This document shows positions 1-8,972 of a stretch of 39,465 bases of DNA, piece after piece (positions within the stretch are counted from its first letter, which is position 1; the number at the start of each line of letters is the position of its first letter). The notes beneath the pieces are model-generated. The model had not been told where the DNA came from, ran no database searches, and saw only the letters and a program-made list of their open reading frames with translations. The translations under genes and the position numbers were made by a program. The stretch comes from JBALVO01 sp036961445. Its GTDB lineage: Bacteria; Pseudomonadota; Gammaproteobacteria; Pseudomonadales; Halieaceae. Where the stretch lies: contig JBALVO010000020.1 in the NCBI GenBank assembly GCA_036961445.1, positions 1 to 39,465 on the forward strand, read 5' to 3'.

Positions 1-1432
1 AGGCAATATTATTGAACACGGTGTCATGGAACAGGGTTATTTGCTGTGATACCAGCGCCAGCTGACTACGCAGATTAGCGAGCTGATAGTGGTCGATCGC
101 CACACCGTCCAGTAAAATGCGGCCGCTACCCATCGGGTAAAAGCGTGATAGCAGTTGTACCAGGGTGCTTTTCCCGCTGCCGGAACGTCCCACCAGTGCC
201 ACCGTCTGCCCCGCCTTGATGTCCAGCGAAATGTCCTGCAACACCATTGCATCATTACCAGGATAAGCAAAACAAAGATGCTCGATTCGAATGTCGCCAG
301 CCACCCGGCGGGTGATGTGCTGACCCTGGTCGATCTCCTGCTCCTGATCCAGCTGCGCAAAAATATCCTCCGCCGCCGCCAGACCCCGCTGTACCACACT
401 TTGTACGCCACTTAACTGGCGAATGGGCTTACCCAGCTGCGCAGCTGCGGTGAGAAATGCCACCAGCGATCCAGCAGAAAAGTCACCGAGAATATCTGGA
501 CTGAGGGCGAACCACACCAAAGTGCCCAACGACAAAGCCAGCAGTGTCTGGATTACCGGGGTGCTCAATGCATCGGCCAGGGCTAGTTTGAGACTCTGGA
601 TGCGATTGTAATCACTGGCTCCGCGAAAGCGCTCCTGTTGCTGGTGCTGGCCACCGAATATACGCACTTCTTTATAGGCACCGATGGTCTCGGTGCTAAC
701 TTGTGTCACATCACCCATGGACGCCTGAATACGCCTGCTATAGCGTCTGAAGTGCCTGCCTACCACCGCTACCACCACGGCTATAAAGGGCGTGACCACC
801 AAAAACACCAGACACAGGCGCCAATTCAGGTAAAACATATAGGTCAGTAGTCCCAGCACGGTAAGGCTCTCACGCACGATAATCTTCAGCGCTTTGGTCA
901 CGGCTCCCGTAACCTGTTCCACGTTAAAGGTAATCTTGGAGATCAACACACCCTGGGAATGGGCGTCATAATAGGCACTGGGTGCCACTAGCATCTTGTT
1001 AAACAATTCACAGCGCAGTTCATGTACCAGGTGACGAGCCACATGATTCATAAAATAGGTGCCAACAAAAAAGCCGGATGCACGTGTCAAGGTCAGCAAC
1101 ACAATGGACACCGGCACAGCAATACGTGCAAATTCCAACTGATCCATGGTATTGGCGTCAAAAAAACGATAGGCCAGGCCCGATACGATTCCAGTGGCAA
1201 CGTCATCCGATTTATTCAGCGCATCCAGCAAAAATTGCATCAGGTCTGCCAGCAATACATTACCCAGAGAGTAGATGGCATAACCAAGCAGACTAAATAA
1301 AAAGAAGTACCAGTATGGCCGGACATAGGACAACAAACGGCGGTAGAGCTGCCAGTCCGAGAGGTTACCCTGGCGGCGGGTACTGCTGTAACTGGCGTGC
1401 TGGTATTTAGCCACCCGCTGACCCGGACTCAT
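1..1432 (-). CDS. msbA: MsbA-type lipid A/lipopolysaccharide flippase, ABC transporter (C-terminus cut by window edge)
   Basis: This is an inner-membrane homodimeric ABC exporter that flips lipid A-core to the periplasmic leaflet. The frame is open from an ATG at 1432 to the left edge, giving 477 complete codons of a usual ~580. The first ~340 residues are a six-helix transmembrane domain. The nucleotide-binding domain follows, with Walker A GRSGSGKST at residues 415-423 and a Q-loop (LVSQQ) close to the edge. The ABC signature, Walker B and H-loop fall outside the window. The start overlaps the 3' end of exbD by 26 nt, so translation is probably coupled. The comEC-exbB-exbD-msbA order is that of Pseudomonas, where lpxK usually follows. 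Another exporter of the same superfamily is possible, but the context favours MsbA. Confidence 0.9.
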   Translation of the reverse strand, partial: MSPGQRVAKYQHASYSSTRRQGNLSDWQLYRRLLSYVRPYWYFFLFSLLGYAIYSLGNVLLADLMQFLLDALNKSDDVATGIVSGLAYRFFDANTMDQLEFARIAVPVSIVLLTLTRASGFFVGTYFMNHVARHLVHELRCELFNKMLVAPSAYYDAHSQGVLISKITFNVEQVTGAVTKALKIIVRESLTVLGLLTYMFYLNWRLCLVFLVVTPFIAVVVAVVGRHFRRYSRRIQASMGDVTQVSTETIGAYKEVRIFGGQHQQQERFRGASDYNRIQSLKLALADALSTPVIQTLLALSLGTLVWFALSPDILGDFSAGSLVAFLTAAAQLGKPIRQLSGVQSVVQRGLAAAEDIFAQLDQEQEIDQGQHITRRVAGDIRIEHLCFAYPGNDAMVLQDISLDIKAGQTVALVGRSGSGKSTLVQLLSRFYPMGSGRILLDGVAIDHYQLANLRSQLALVSQQITLFHDTVFNNIA

Positions 1433-1844
1433 TTGCCGGCTGCCGGGTGGTTATGCTCAGGTGCACAAAACCCATTTGGCCGGCAGCATCCATAACACGC
1501 ACAACATCCTGGTGTGCGGCCTGGGCATCAGCAGTGAGCACCATCGGCATCGTAGTATCACCGGCGGATATTTTGTAAATTGCCGCTTGCAGGGTGCGCA
1601 TACGCGTATCGACCAGACCCCGACCATTCACCCGGTAGCGTCCGCCCTCATCGACCTGTATTTCTATCTGCTCTTGCGAGCTTTCCTTAACCTGCCCCTC
1701 TGCCTCGGGCAGGTCGATGCTCAATTGGGTTTCCCGGGTAAAGGTGGTGGAGACCATAAAAAAGATGAGTAACAAAAACACCACATCGATCAGTGGGGTG
1801 AGGTTAATACCCACCTCCTCCGGGCGCTGGCGGCGAAATTTCAT
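1407..1844 (-). CDS. exbD: ExbD/TolR-family biopolymer transport protein
   Basis: This is a 145-residue inner-membrane protein with one N-terminal transmembrane helix and a periplasmic domain. The helix begins after the conserved NLTPLIDVVFLLLIFF segment. Asp20 in LIDVVF is the proton-path residue of the family. With ExbB it forms a proton-driven motor that energises outer-membrane or envelope processes. Its ATG overlaps the exbB stop as ATGA, and its own end overlaps the start of msbA, which indicates one tightly coupled transcript. No tonB lies nearby. The partner of this ExbBD copy is therefore unknown, and it may serve something other than TonB-dependent uptake. Confidence 0.93.
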   Translation of the reverse strand: MKFRRQRPEEVGINLTPLIDVVFLLLIFFMVSTTFTRETQLSIDLPEAEGQVKESSQEQIEIQVDEGGRYRVNGRGLVDTRMRTLQAAIYKISAGDTTMPMVLTADAQAAHQDVVRVMDAAGQMGFVHLSITTRQPANESGSAGG

Positions 1845-2497
1845 GGACTGGTGTCCGTATTTTCTTCACTGTGCAACGCATCGACCAGTTTAATGGTCTC
1901 CTGCTCCAGTTCGACGACAATGCCATCGATCCTGCCGACGAAGTAGCGGTGCATAACTAGTGCCGGAATGGCCACCGTCAGACCAGCGGCAGTGGTAATC
2001 AGCGCCTCGGAGATGCCGCCGGCCAAGGCGCTGGCATTGCCGGTACCCTGAGTCATTATTTCGGCAAAGACCTTAATCATACCCACCACCGTGCCAAGCA
2101 AGCCCAGCAGAGGTGCCACAGCAGCAATAGTGCCCAGCGTATTGAGATAGCGCTCCAGATCATGCACCACATGGGCTGCAGCTTCCTGGATACTCTCCTT
2201 CATGACATCCCTACCGTGGTAGGCATTACCAAGACCTGCCGCCACAATTCGTCCCAGCGGTGATGATTGTTTGAGCGTGCGCAGGCGAGGTGCATCCATC
2301 TCACCCGCTTTGAGTTGTTTCCAGATCGTAGCCAGGAGGTGCGGAGGCGCAATCTTTTTTGGATTTAGTGTGTACAGTCGTTCAATACAGATAGCCAATA
2401 CGATGATGGAGCAAAGTACTATCAGCACCATCAACCACCCGCCAGCCACTAGCAATTCCAGCACAGTCATACCCCGTGTGTGTTGTAATGCCTGCAT
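1841..2497 (-). CDS. exbB: ExbB/TolQ/MotA-family proton channel protein
   Basis: This 218-residue polytopic inner-membrane protein is the stator-like partner of ExbD. An N-terminal helix (about residues 14-38) is followed by a cytoplasmic loop. Two further helices carry the family signatures LGTIAAVAPLLGLLGTVVGM and GGISEALITTAAGLTVAIPA. The frame can be extended upstream to a TTG at 2533. The ATG at 2497 is preferred because GGTGAGGG lies just ahead of it and the protein then begins at the expected position for the family. The gene lies 39 nt after comEC and overlaps exbD by 4 nt. Confidence 0.92.
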   Translation of the reverse strand: MQALQHTRGMTVLELLVAGGWLMVLIVLCSIIVLAICIERLYTLNPKKIAPPHLLATIWKQLKAGEMDAPRLRTLKQSSPLGRIVAAGLGNAYHGRDVMKESIQEAAAHVVHDLERYLNTLGTIAAVAPLLGLLGTVVGMIKVFAEIMTQGTGNASALAGGISEALITTAAGLTVAIPALVMHRYFVGRIDGIVVELEQETIKLVDALHSEENTDTSP

Positions 2498-2536
2498 TAT
2501 ACCCTCACCACCAAGAGGTACGAAACAAGACAATAG

Positions 2537-4840
2537 TCACATCCAGTAACGCCGCACCCGTTTACGATAGGCATGCACCACTGGAGGCAGTCCCGGAGCG
2601 AACTCAAACTCCAGAGCGCCGCCCTCAGCAGTCGACAGTATGCTTGCCCCGGATCGATGAATCCGCGTAACAACCTCTGGGTGTGGATGTCCAAAACGAT
2701 TGGCGTAGCCCGCGCTTACAATTACGGTGCCTGGACGCACTGTCTTAAGTAGTGCCTGGGAGGACGAGGTAAGGCTGCCATGGTGCGCTGCCAACAGCCA
2801 ATCGCTATGCAGCCCCTGCCCCCAATAGCGCACCAGCTCGCGCTCTCTGGCACTTTCAATGTCACCGGTCAGCAACAATGTGTAGGGCCCGATTTCAATC
2901 TGCAATACACAGGAGGTATTGTTGCTCGACAGTGCTGTTTCAGTCCCGGGGGACAAGAACTGAAACCGTTGTCCCCCCGGCCAGCGCCAGGCCTCTCCGG
3001 CCATGCACAACTTGCCACTGGTAACGTTCGCCGGTGGACCACCGTAGCGCAGTCGCGCCACCGGCATAGCCCGTAACACGCCGACAGTGCCCGCAGAGTG
3101 GTCGTTATCGGTATGACTGATGACAAAGGTATCCAGCGTATTGATCGCATGATGACGCAAGTATGGCAACACAGCGGAACTGGCCACATTGACCCCTGCT
3201 GGATCACCGCCTCCGGTGTCATAAAGCAACGTGCGGTCGCCGGAACTAATCACAATCGCGGTGCCCTGACCCACATCGAGTACCGTGACTCGCGTAGACT
3301 CAGTTGCTATAGCACTCGGCGATTCCGATGGCAGCAATAATGGCAACATCAACACGAGCGATAGCAGTCGCAACACAATTCCCGCCGGCACAATAAACAC
3401 AGCAATCGCCAGTAAGGCGAGCAAAACGGCGAGCAGCTCCCCGGATATCGACTGATAGAGCCAGGGCTGGCCGGCCGCAACTATTTGCCTGGCTGCGGGC
3501 AACAACTGCTGCAGTGGCCAGGCTGCCAGGCGCCAGAGCAATGGCTCCAGCGTAAGCCCGCATAAAAAGCTGACCGTCGCCAGTAGTGCCAGTGGCACTA
3601 CGATCAGCCCTACTAGCGGTATCAGCATCAGGTTGGCCGCGGCTGCCACGACAGAACTACCGCCGAACCACCAGGCGCCCATAGGGATCATCACACCCGC
3701 CATAAAGAGATGGGTGCCGGGCATCCGTATGTACCACCGCGCGCCGCGCTGCCAGCACCCAAGCCACAACAGCGCAGCGACAGCGCCAAAGGACAACCAA
3801 AAACCGCTGCCCAGCGCGGCCAGTGGATTTAATACCAACACCAGGACCGCCGCCAATAGCAGATTGTTGCCAGAACTGCTGCTGCGGCGCGCAAGTCCGG
3901 CGACGATAAAACAGACGAGCATGCACAATGCCCGCTGGGTCGCCAGGGAGAATCCTGCCAGAGCCGCGTAGCAAGACGCGACAACGAGCGCAAGTACGGC
4001 GGGCAGCCACAGTGCTGTCGCACCGGTAGCAAGCAGGTAAAGACGCGCGACCAGGCCGCCAAGCAGATAAGCAGCTCCCGCGACCAGGCCGATGTGCAAG
4101 CCGGAGATCACCAGTAGATGATTGATACCGAATTGTTGCAACACCGACCAGAGTCGCGCATCGATAGCGCTTTTATCCGCGACGGTAAGCGCTCGCAGTA
4201 CTGCTTTAACATCACCTTCCAGAGCAAGCCCAGCGATATGATCGCGAATCGCCAGTCGTAAACGGTGATGCACAGTCCGCAGGCTGGTTGTCGCGGGCAG
4301 GCGCTGCGCACTACCCTTGCTGACACTACCAACGGCGTTGATCGCAGATTGGGCAAACCACGCCTGCATGTTAAAACCCCCAGGGTTTGCCAGGCCCCAG
4401 GGTCGTTGCAGCTTTACCTTGAACTGCCAATCGTCTCCGGGAATCATCTGCTGTGGCCCATAATACGATAGCAGTACTGCCGAGGGGCCCCGACAACGCA
4501 AGGGGGTTAAGGACGTTACATGGAAGTTAAAGCGCTGGCGCATCTGGCCACTGTGTATCAGTGCTGTTGCAGGCAGCGACGTTACGGTGCCAGTTATCGT
4601 CAGCGGAAGTTTGACACAGGCCTGGGGCAGTTGCTCCTGTAACAGGGTATTGCCGTGCAACAGTGCCAGCGCTGTGCCCAGGGCCAGACCACTGCCCCAC
4701 TGCGCGAGGAGCAAGTGCCGCCAGCGCAACAACCAGAGCGCGAGGACCAATGTGAACACTGAGACTGGCCATGGGGGTAAAGCGGGCCACAAGCCCACAG
4801 ACAATATTGCTGCTATTATGCCCGTCATCCATGACCGCAT
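2537..4840 (-). CDS. comEC: ComEC/Rec2-family DNA internalisation protein
   Basis: This 767-residue inner-membrane protein belongs to the family that moves single-stranded DNA across the inner membrane during natural transformation. Visible parts are an N-terminal hydrophobic segment, a DUF4131-like soluble region, and a Competence transmembrane domain with the conserved NHLLVISGLHIGL stretch. The C-terminal metallo-beta-lactamase-like domain carries H576-T-D-N-D-H and, further on, LLTGDIE and AAHHGS. The ATG at 4840 is chosen because AGGGAG sits 6 nt upstream; the longer frame to 4945 adds no conserved sequence. comEC is first in the run comEC-exbB-exbD-msbA. Presence of the gene does not by itself show competence, because many non-transformable bacteria keep it. 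Confidence 0.93.
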   Translation of the reverse strand: MRSWMTGIIAAILSVGLWPALPPWPVSVFTLVLALWLLRWRHLLLAQWGSGLALGTALALLHGNTLLQEQLPQACVKLPLTITGTVTSLPATALIHSGQMRQRFNFHVTSLTPLRCRGPSAVLLSYYGPQQMIPGDDWQFKVKLQRPWGLANPGGFNMQAWFAQSAINAVGSVSKGSAQRLPATTSLRTVHHRLRLAIRDHIAGLALEGDVKAVLRALTVADKSAIDARLWSVLQQFGINHLLVISGLHIGLVAGAAYLLGGLVARLYLLATGATALWLPAVLALVVASCYAALAGFSLATQRALCMLVCFIVAGLARRSSSSGNNLLLAAVLVLVLNPLAALGSGFWLSFGAVAALLWLGCWQRGARWYIRMPGTHLFMAGVMIPMGAWWFGGSSVVAAAANLMLIPLVGLIVVPLALLATVSFLCGLTLEPLLWRLAAWPLQQLLPAARQIVAAGQPWLYQSISGELLAVLLALLAIAVFIVPAGIVLRLLSLVLMLPLLLPSESPSAIATESTRVTVLDVGQGTAIVISSGDRTLLYDTGGGDPAGVNVASSAVLPYLRHHAINTLDTFVISHTDNDHSAGTVGVLRAMPVARLRYGGPPANVTSGKLCMAGEAWRWPGGQRFQFLSPGTETALSSNNTSCVLQIEIGPYTLLLTGDIESARERELVRYWGQGLHSDWLLAAHHGSLTSSSQALLKTVRPGTVIVSAGYANRFGHPHPEVVTRIHRSGASILSTAEGGALEFEFAPGLPPVVHAYRKRVRRYWM

Positions 4841-4991
4841 GCAGAGCTCCCTAGAGTGCGCCATGTTTTCAAGGCATAATGTCGAGCACGAAGGACGGCA
4901 CCGCGCTCTCCACCGTCCCCGAGACCGGCACAGACCGCCAGTCAATCACATCATCACAGGGAATGACACGTCACATTCGATCCGCCTTAAG

Positions 4992-5531
4992 ATGCCGAAA
5001 AAAACGCTCAAAATGCTCGTCCCCAGCCCAGCCAAATTGCGTGAGTTCAAGTCACTGCATTTATTGGGCGATTGGATTTATGCGGGCAACCTGTGGCATG
5101 TCAACCGCTACTCAGCGTCCATGGCCTTCTTCATCGGCTTTTTTGTGGCGTTTATGCCCGTGCCGGGACAGATGTTGCTCGCTGCGTTACTGGCCGTCCT
5201 GCTAAGCTGTAACCTGCCGTTATCCGTCAGCCTGGTGTGGATTACCAATCCGGTCACCATGCCGGCCATCTTTTTCCTGGCTTATAAAGTCGGCGCGATG
5301 ATCATCGACGTGCCGTTGAAGAACATAGAGTTTGAACTGAGTTTCTTTTGGCTGAGTACTAGCCTGGGAACGATCTGGAAGCCTTTCCTGCTAGGCTGCT
5401 TTATCTGCGGCCTGTTTTTCGGCAGCCTGGGATATTTTGTGATTAGCATGCTGTGGCGCTGGCAGGTCATGCGGCGCTGGCATGACCGCAAGCGCAGGCG
5501 CGCAGAGAAAAAACTCAACGATCCTGGTTAA
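4992..5531 (+). CDS. DUF2062 family membrane protein
   Basis: This 179-residue protein has a basic N-terminus and three or so hydrophobic segments. It carries the DUF2062 hallmarks: a 'NLWHVNRYSAS' stretch, then a helix with 'FMPVPGQM', then 'WITNPVTMPAIF'. A basic tail (RRWHDRKRRRAEKK) follows the last helix. The same family sits next to comEC and lolCDE in Pseudomonas. The frame stays open upstream to 4587 inside the comEC antisense, but family similarity begins at MPKKTLKMLVPSPAK, so the ATG at 4992 is used; no strong ribosome site is visible. Its end overlaps the end of convergent lolE by 17 nt. The molecular function of the family is unknown. Confidence 0.88.
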   Translation: MPKKTLKMLVPSPAKLREFKSLHLLGDWIYAGNLWHVNRYSASMAFFIGFFVAFMPVPGQMLLAALLAVLLSCNLPLSVSLVWITNPVTMPAIFFLAYKVGAMIIDVPLKNIEFELSFFWLSTSLGTIWKPFLLGCFICGLFFGSLGYFVISMLWRWQVMRRWHDRKRRRAEKKLNDPG

Positions 5532-6759
5532 GAATCATAGCCGGGGCAAGTGCCGCTGCACGGCGAGCGGGATAAATAGCCGCAAGCACACACATAACAA
5601 AGGCTACGCCTGCCACCATAATCACGTCCCGGGCGAGCAGGTCCACCGGCAAAAACGAAACCGGGTAGACGTCGGTATTAAGGAAGCGCATGTCCAGCAC
5701 ATGCTCCAGCCAGCCCACTATGCGCGGCACCGCGATACTGCCAAGCGCGCCCACCAAACTCCCCAGGAGCACGCCAACCAGACCGATCATGGCGCCCTGC
5801 AGCACAAAAATCCAGGCTATGTCTCCGCCGGACGCTCCCAGCGTGCGCAAAATGGCTATATTGCCCTGCTTGTCAAAGACCACTAATACCAAAGAAGACA
5901 CCACGTTGAAGGCCGCCACCGCAATTATCGAGAACAGCAAGATAGACACCAGGTCACGCGATAGCTGGATTGCGGCATACAGATTGCCATGAGTCATCAT
6001 CCAGTTGGTGGTGTAATAACCCGGGGGCAGATTATTCATCAGCTCCCAGCCAATACGTGACACTGCAAATAGTTGACTCGTTGTCACACGCAAACCGCTG
6101 ACGGCATCGTTAAGACCCGCCAGGTGCGAGGCCAGGGCCAGGTGCACCAACGCAGCGCTCTGATCCAGTTCTGTACCGGTGTCGAGTACCGCGGTCAACT
6201 GCAGCGTTTCAAAACGGGTGGCCCTGGGGTCGCTACCCTGGCGTGAACCAGGAACGATCAAGGTCAGTTGCTCACCCACCTTTACACCCAGTCTTTGCGC
6301 CAGGCCTGTGCCGAGAATCAAACCGTCTGGGCGGCCCTGGAACAAGGCGATATCGTTGGCATCAAGATTACTCAGCAAGCGCGCAGTAGCTATCTTATCC
6401 TGTGCGTCCAGACCAATGCCCTGGGCTGTTTCAATGTCCGCCCCACGCATGAACAAAGCGTCGAAGCGGGTAAACGGCGTCACCTCAATGACATCGGGGT
6501 GCTCAGCCAGCAGCGCTGCCTGAGCTTGCCAGTCGACGATGGGCAAGTGGGAGTAAACCGTAATATGTGGCACCAGGCCCAGAATACGCTCGCGCATTTC
6601 CTTGTCGAACCCATTCATCACCGACAGGACGATGATCAGCAAGGCGATGGCCAACACCAGGCCTAACATGGACAGGGACGACAGGAACGTCGACAGATGC
6701 CCTCGACCAAAGGCAAAGGTGTAACGCAGCGCTATACGCAGTATTTCGCCTGGACTCAC
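5515..6759 (-). CDS. lolE: Lipoprotein-releasing ABC transporter permease LolE
   Basis: This 414-residue permease of the LolCDE complex releases outer-membrane-destined lipoproteins from the inner membrane to LolA. It has an N-terminal helix, a large periplasmic MacB-like domain (about residues 45-260) and three C-terminal helices (FtsX fold). Translation starts at a GTG (6759) that overlaps the lolD stop as GTGA. I call it LolE because it is the distal permease in a lolC-lolD-lolE order. Both permeases are homologous to each other, so the C/E labels rest on order alone. Its 3' end overlaps the convergent DUF2062 gene. Confidence 0.88.
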   Translation of the reverse strand: MSPGEILRIALRYTFAFGRGHLSTFLSSLSMLGLVLAIALLIIVLSVMNGFDKEMRERILGLVPHITVYSHLPIVDWQAQAALLAEHPDVIEVTPFTRFDALFMRGADIETAQGIGLDAQDKIATARLLSNLDANDIALFQGRPDGLILGTGLAQRLGVKVGEQLTLIVPGSRQGSDPRATRFETLQLTAVLDTGTELDQSAALVHLALASHLAGLNDAVSGLRVTTSQLFAVSRIGWELMNNLPPGYYTTNWMMTHGNLYAAIQLSRDLVSILLFSIIAVAAFNVVSSLVLVVFDKQGNIAILRTLGASGGDIAWIFVLQGAMIGLVGVLLGSLVGALGSIAVPRIVGWLEHVLDMRFLNTDVYPVSFLPVDLLARDVIMVAGVAFVMCVLAAIYPARRAAALAPAMILNQDR

Positions 6760-7436
6760 CGCAGCTCCCGCAAACCACCGTCGCGCAGTTCCAGCGTTCG
6801 GTTCATATGTGCGGCAATGGCGGGGTCGTGGGTGACCACCACGAAACAGGCGCTGTCCTGGCCCAGTTCGTCTATGAGTTCCAGGACCTGCGCTGCAGAA
6901 TGAGGGTCCAGGTTACCCGTTGGCTCATCCATCAACACGCAATCGGGTCGACCCACCAGTGCCCTGGCAATCGCTACGCGCTGTCGCTCGCCCCCGGACA
7001 ACTGCGCCGGGCGATGCGTCAAGCGATGGGCCATACCCACGCGCTCCAACATTTGCGCTGCGCTTCGCCACGCCTCGCTGCGCGGGACGCCACCTATCAA
7101 CAGCGGCATTGCGACATTTTCCTGCGCGTCAAACTCTGGCAACAGGTGATGAAACTGGTAAACAAAGCCCAATTGCGCATTGCGCAGCTGACACAGGGCG
7201 CGTTCAGACAGACTCGCCAGGTCTTGCCCACGCATCAACACGCGCCCGCTACTGGGATTGTCCAGGCCACCCAGCAGGTTGAGCAGCGTGGATTTACCGG
7301 AGCCAGATGCCCCTATCACAGCAATTTTTTCACCGGCGAGCAGGTTCAGGGCAACGTTCTCCAAAACCGCAACAGAGCGATCGCCGTCAGCGTATACCCG
7401 CGATAAAGATTCGCACTGCAGTACCAGTTCACTCAT
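6756..7436 (-). CDS. lolD: Lipoprotein-releasing ABC transporter ATP-binding protein LolD
   Basis: This 226-residue ATPase powers LolCE. Walker A is GASGSGKST at residues 42-50. A Q-loop (FVYQFHHLLPEF) and the ABC signature LSGGERQR follow, then Walker B (CVLMDEPTGNLD) and the switch His in VVTHD. The frame can be extended to 7460, but the family starts at MSELVLQCESL. This ATG overlaps the lolC stop (ATGAGTGA, 8 nt), a layout typical of translational coupling. The HLLPEF segment after the Q-loop is characteristic of LolD compared with MacB or FtsE. Confidence 0.95.
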   Translation of the reverse strand: MSELVLQCESLSRVYADGDRSVAVLENVALNLLAGEKIAVIGASGSGKSTLLNLLGGLDNPSSGRVLMRGQDLASLSERALCQLRNAQLGFVYQFHHLLPEFDAQENVAMPLLIGGVPRSEAWRSAAQMLERVGMAHRLTHRPAQLSGGERQRVAIARALVGRPDCVLMDEPTGNLDPHSAAQVLELIDELGQDSACFVVVTHDPAIAAHMNRTLELRDGGLRELR

Positions 7437-8691
7437 AACGCAACACCTCAGCCGGAGCAATGCGGGCCGCTCGCCAGGCCGGATAGAGAGTCGCGAGCAG
7501 GCTAAGCGTCAAAGAAGCAAGCAGCACCCACAGCACATCGCCCCACTGCAGGTCAGACGGCAGCTCGCTGATAAAATAGACGGATGGATCAAACAATTTT
7601 ACGCCCAGGATGTTTTCTACAAAAGCGGTAATAGACGAGATATTAGTCGCCAGCAACACACCAGCAACGGCGCCGATTGAGATACCGACCGCTGCCAGGC
7701 CAATACCATGCGCGACAAAAATCGCCATAATTCCACCGGCGCGAGCACCCATGGTGCGCAGCACAGCAATGTCACGGCGCTTTTCCGCCACGGACATTAC
7801 CAGGGTAGAGATAATGTTAAACGCAGCAACAGCGATCACGCTGAGCAATAACAAACTAACCATCAGTTTTTCCAATTTAACCGCGCGAAACAGCGAACCC
7901 TGGGTCTGACTCCAGTCTTTTATCGTATATTGCTGTGGGAGCACCCGGGCGAGGCTCGACATCGTGGCTGGCGCGGTAAACAAGTCCACCGTTCGCACCT
8001 GCAAGCCATCTACGAAGCCTTTGCTACCCAGTAACTTTTGTCCTGTGGCCAAGGACACGTACGCCTGGTAAGAATCCGGCTGAGCACCCACCTCAAACAG
8101 ACCGGTGACCGTCAGGCGCTTGGTACGAGGAAACACACCCAGTGGGGTAACGGTCAACCTCGGCACAGTCACCTCAACCTGGTCGCCGACTGCCACACCC
8201 ATAATACGCGCCATCGTTGCCCCGAGTATCACGTTGAAATCAGGCATATCCAGGGTATCCAACGTGCCGGCAACCATGGCATCTGCAATACCCGAAACCT
8301 TACTCTCTAGCGCGGGATCTACCGCTGTGAGCACTCCGCCGCGCAATGTATGACCACTGCCGAGGATAACTTTGTCTGAAATGTAAGGGGACACAGCAAC
8401 CACCGCAGGGCTGCTTTGCATTTTCAACAGTAGCTCCTGCCACGCCTCTATACCCTTGCCATCTTGTTCGATGTACCCATGCGGCACCAACGACAGAATA
8501 CGACCACGCAACTCTCCGGCAAATCCGTTCATTATGGACAGAACAACGATCAGGCTGGTCACGCCCAGCACCATACCAAGCATGGATACCATGGCAATGA
8601 CGGAGGTGAAACGATTGCGCTTCCTGCTGAAACTATAACGCAGCCCGATAAAAGGGGCGTAATTGACGATGGCGCTGCCGCGCGGCTTCAA
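7429..8691 (-). CDS. lolC: Lipoprotein-releasing ABC transporter permease LolC
   Basis: This 420-residue permease is paralogous to LolE. It has an N-terminal 'FIGLRYSFSRKRNRF' amphipathic start, a first helix around residues 30-52, a periplasmic domain and three C-terminal helices ending in 'YPAWRAARIAPAEVLRYE'. The first available start is a TTG at 8691. There is no strong ribosome site in front of it, so the exact start is uncertain, but the family begins within a few residues of this point. The gene begins 17 nt after nqrM, so it may share the nqr transcript, which would be unusual for lolCDE. Confidence 0.9.
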   Translation of the reverse strand: MKPRGSAIVNYAPFIGLRYSFSRKRNRFTSVIAMVSMLGMVLGVTSLIVVLSIMNGFAGELRGRILSLVPHGYIEQDGKGIEAWQELLLKMQSSPAVVAVSPYISDKVILGSGHTLRGGVLTAVDPALESKVSGIADAMVAGTLDTLDMPDFNVILGATMARIMGVAVGDQVEVTVPRLTVTPLGVFPRTKRLTVTGLFEVGAQPDSYQAYVSLATGQKLLGSKGFVDGLQVRTVDLFTAPATMSSLARVLPQQYTIKDWSQTQGSLFRAVKLEKLMVSLLLLSVIAVAAFNIISTLVMSVAEKRRDIAVLRTMGARAGGIMAIFVAHGIGLAAVGISIGAVAGVLLATNISSITAFVENILGVKLFDPSVYFISELPSDLQWGDVLWVLLASLTLSLLATLYPAWRAARIAPAEVLRYE

Positions 8692-8708
8692 ATGTCGAGC
8701 GTCCGGAA

Positions 8709-8942
8709 CTATTTATCAGCCGGATAGTATAAGCCAGGATTGTTCTTACCCACTTCGCCATCGCGAGTTTCATCGTCGCAGCGCTGCGGGTTGCCACCAC
8801 AAAGATCACAGGTGGAATCTATACCCAGTGCCCCCATACCGCCACAGGAGCCTTTTATCGGTGGCCGACCGGCGATCACACCCACCGCCATACCCGCTAT
8901 CACCAAACCAATAACCAGTGCGCTAACTAAAAATAATGTCAT
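8709..8942 (-). CDS. nqrM: Na+-NQR maturation protein NqrM
   Basis: This 77-residue membrane-anchored protein is a member of the former DUF539 family. One N-terminal helix (residues 3-24) is followed by GSCGG and a cysteine cluster at C33, C45, C48 and C55. In characterised Vibrio systems NqrM is needed to mature Na+-NQR, probably by delivering iron to the NqrD/NqrE Cys site, and the Cys equivalent to C33 is essential. GGAG lies 9 nt ahead of the ATG. It follows apbE by 30 nt, so the flavin-inserting and iron-inserting factors are adjacent at the end of the nqr cluster. Confidence 0.93.
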   Translation of the reverse strand: MTLFLVSALVIGLVIAGMAVGVIAGRPPIKGSCGGMGALGIDSTCDLCGGNPQRCDDETRDGEVGKNNPGLYYPADK

Positions 8943-8972
8943 AGATACATGCTCCAGGACTATGCCCTAATC

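Noticed and set aside
2498..2533. TTG start for exbB
   Set aside because: The ATG at 2497 has a good ribosome site and matches the family length.
4587..4991. Long N-terminal extension of the DUF2062 gene
   Set aside because: It is antisense to comEC, has no conserved sequence, and family similarity begins at 4992.
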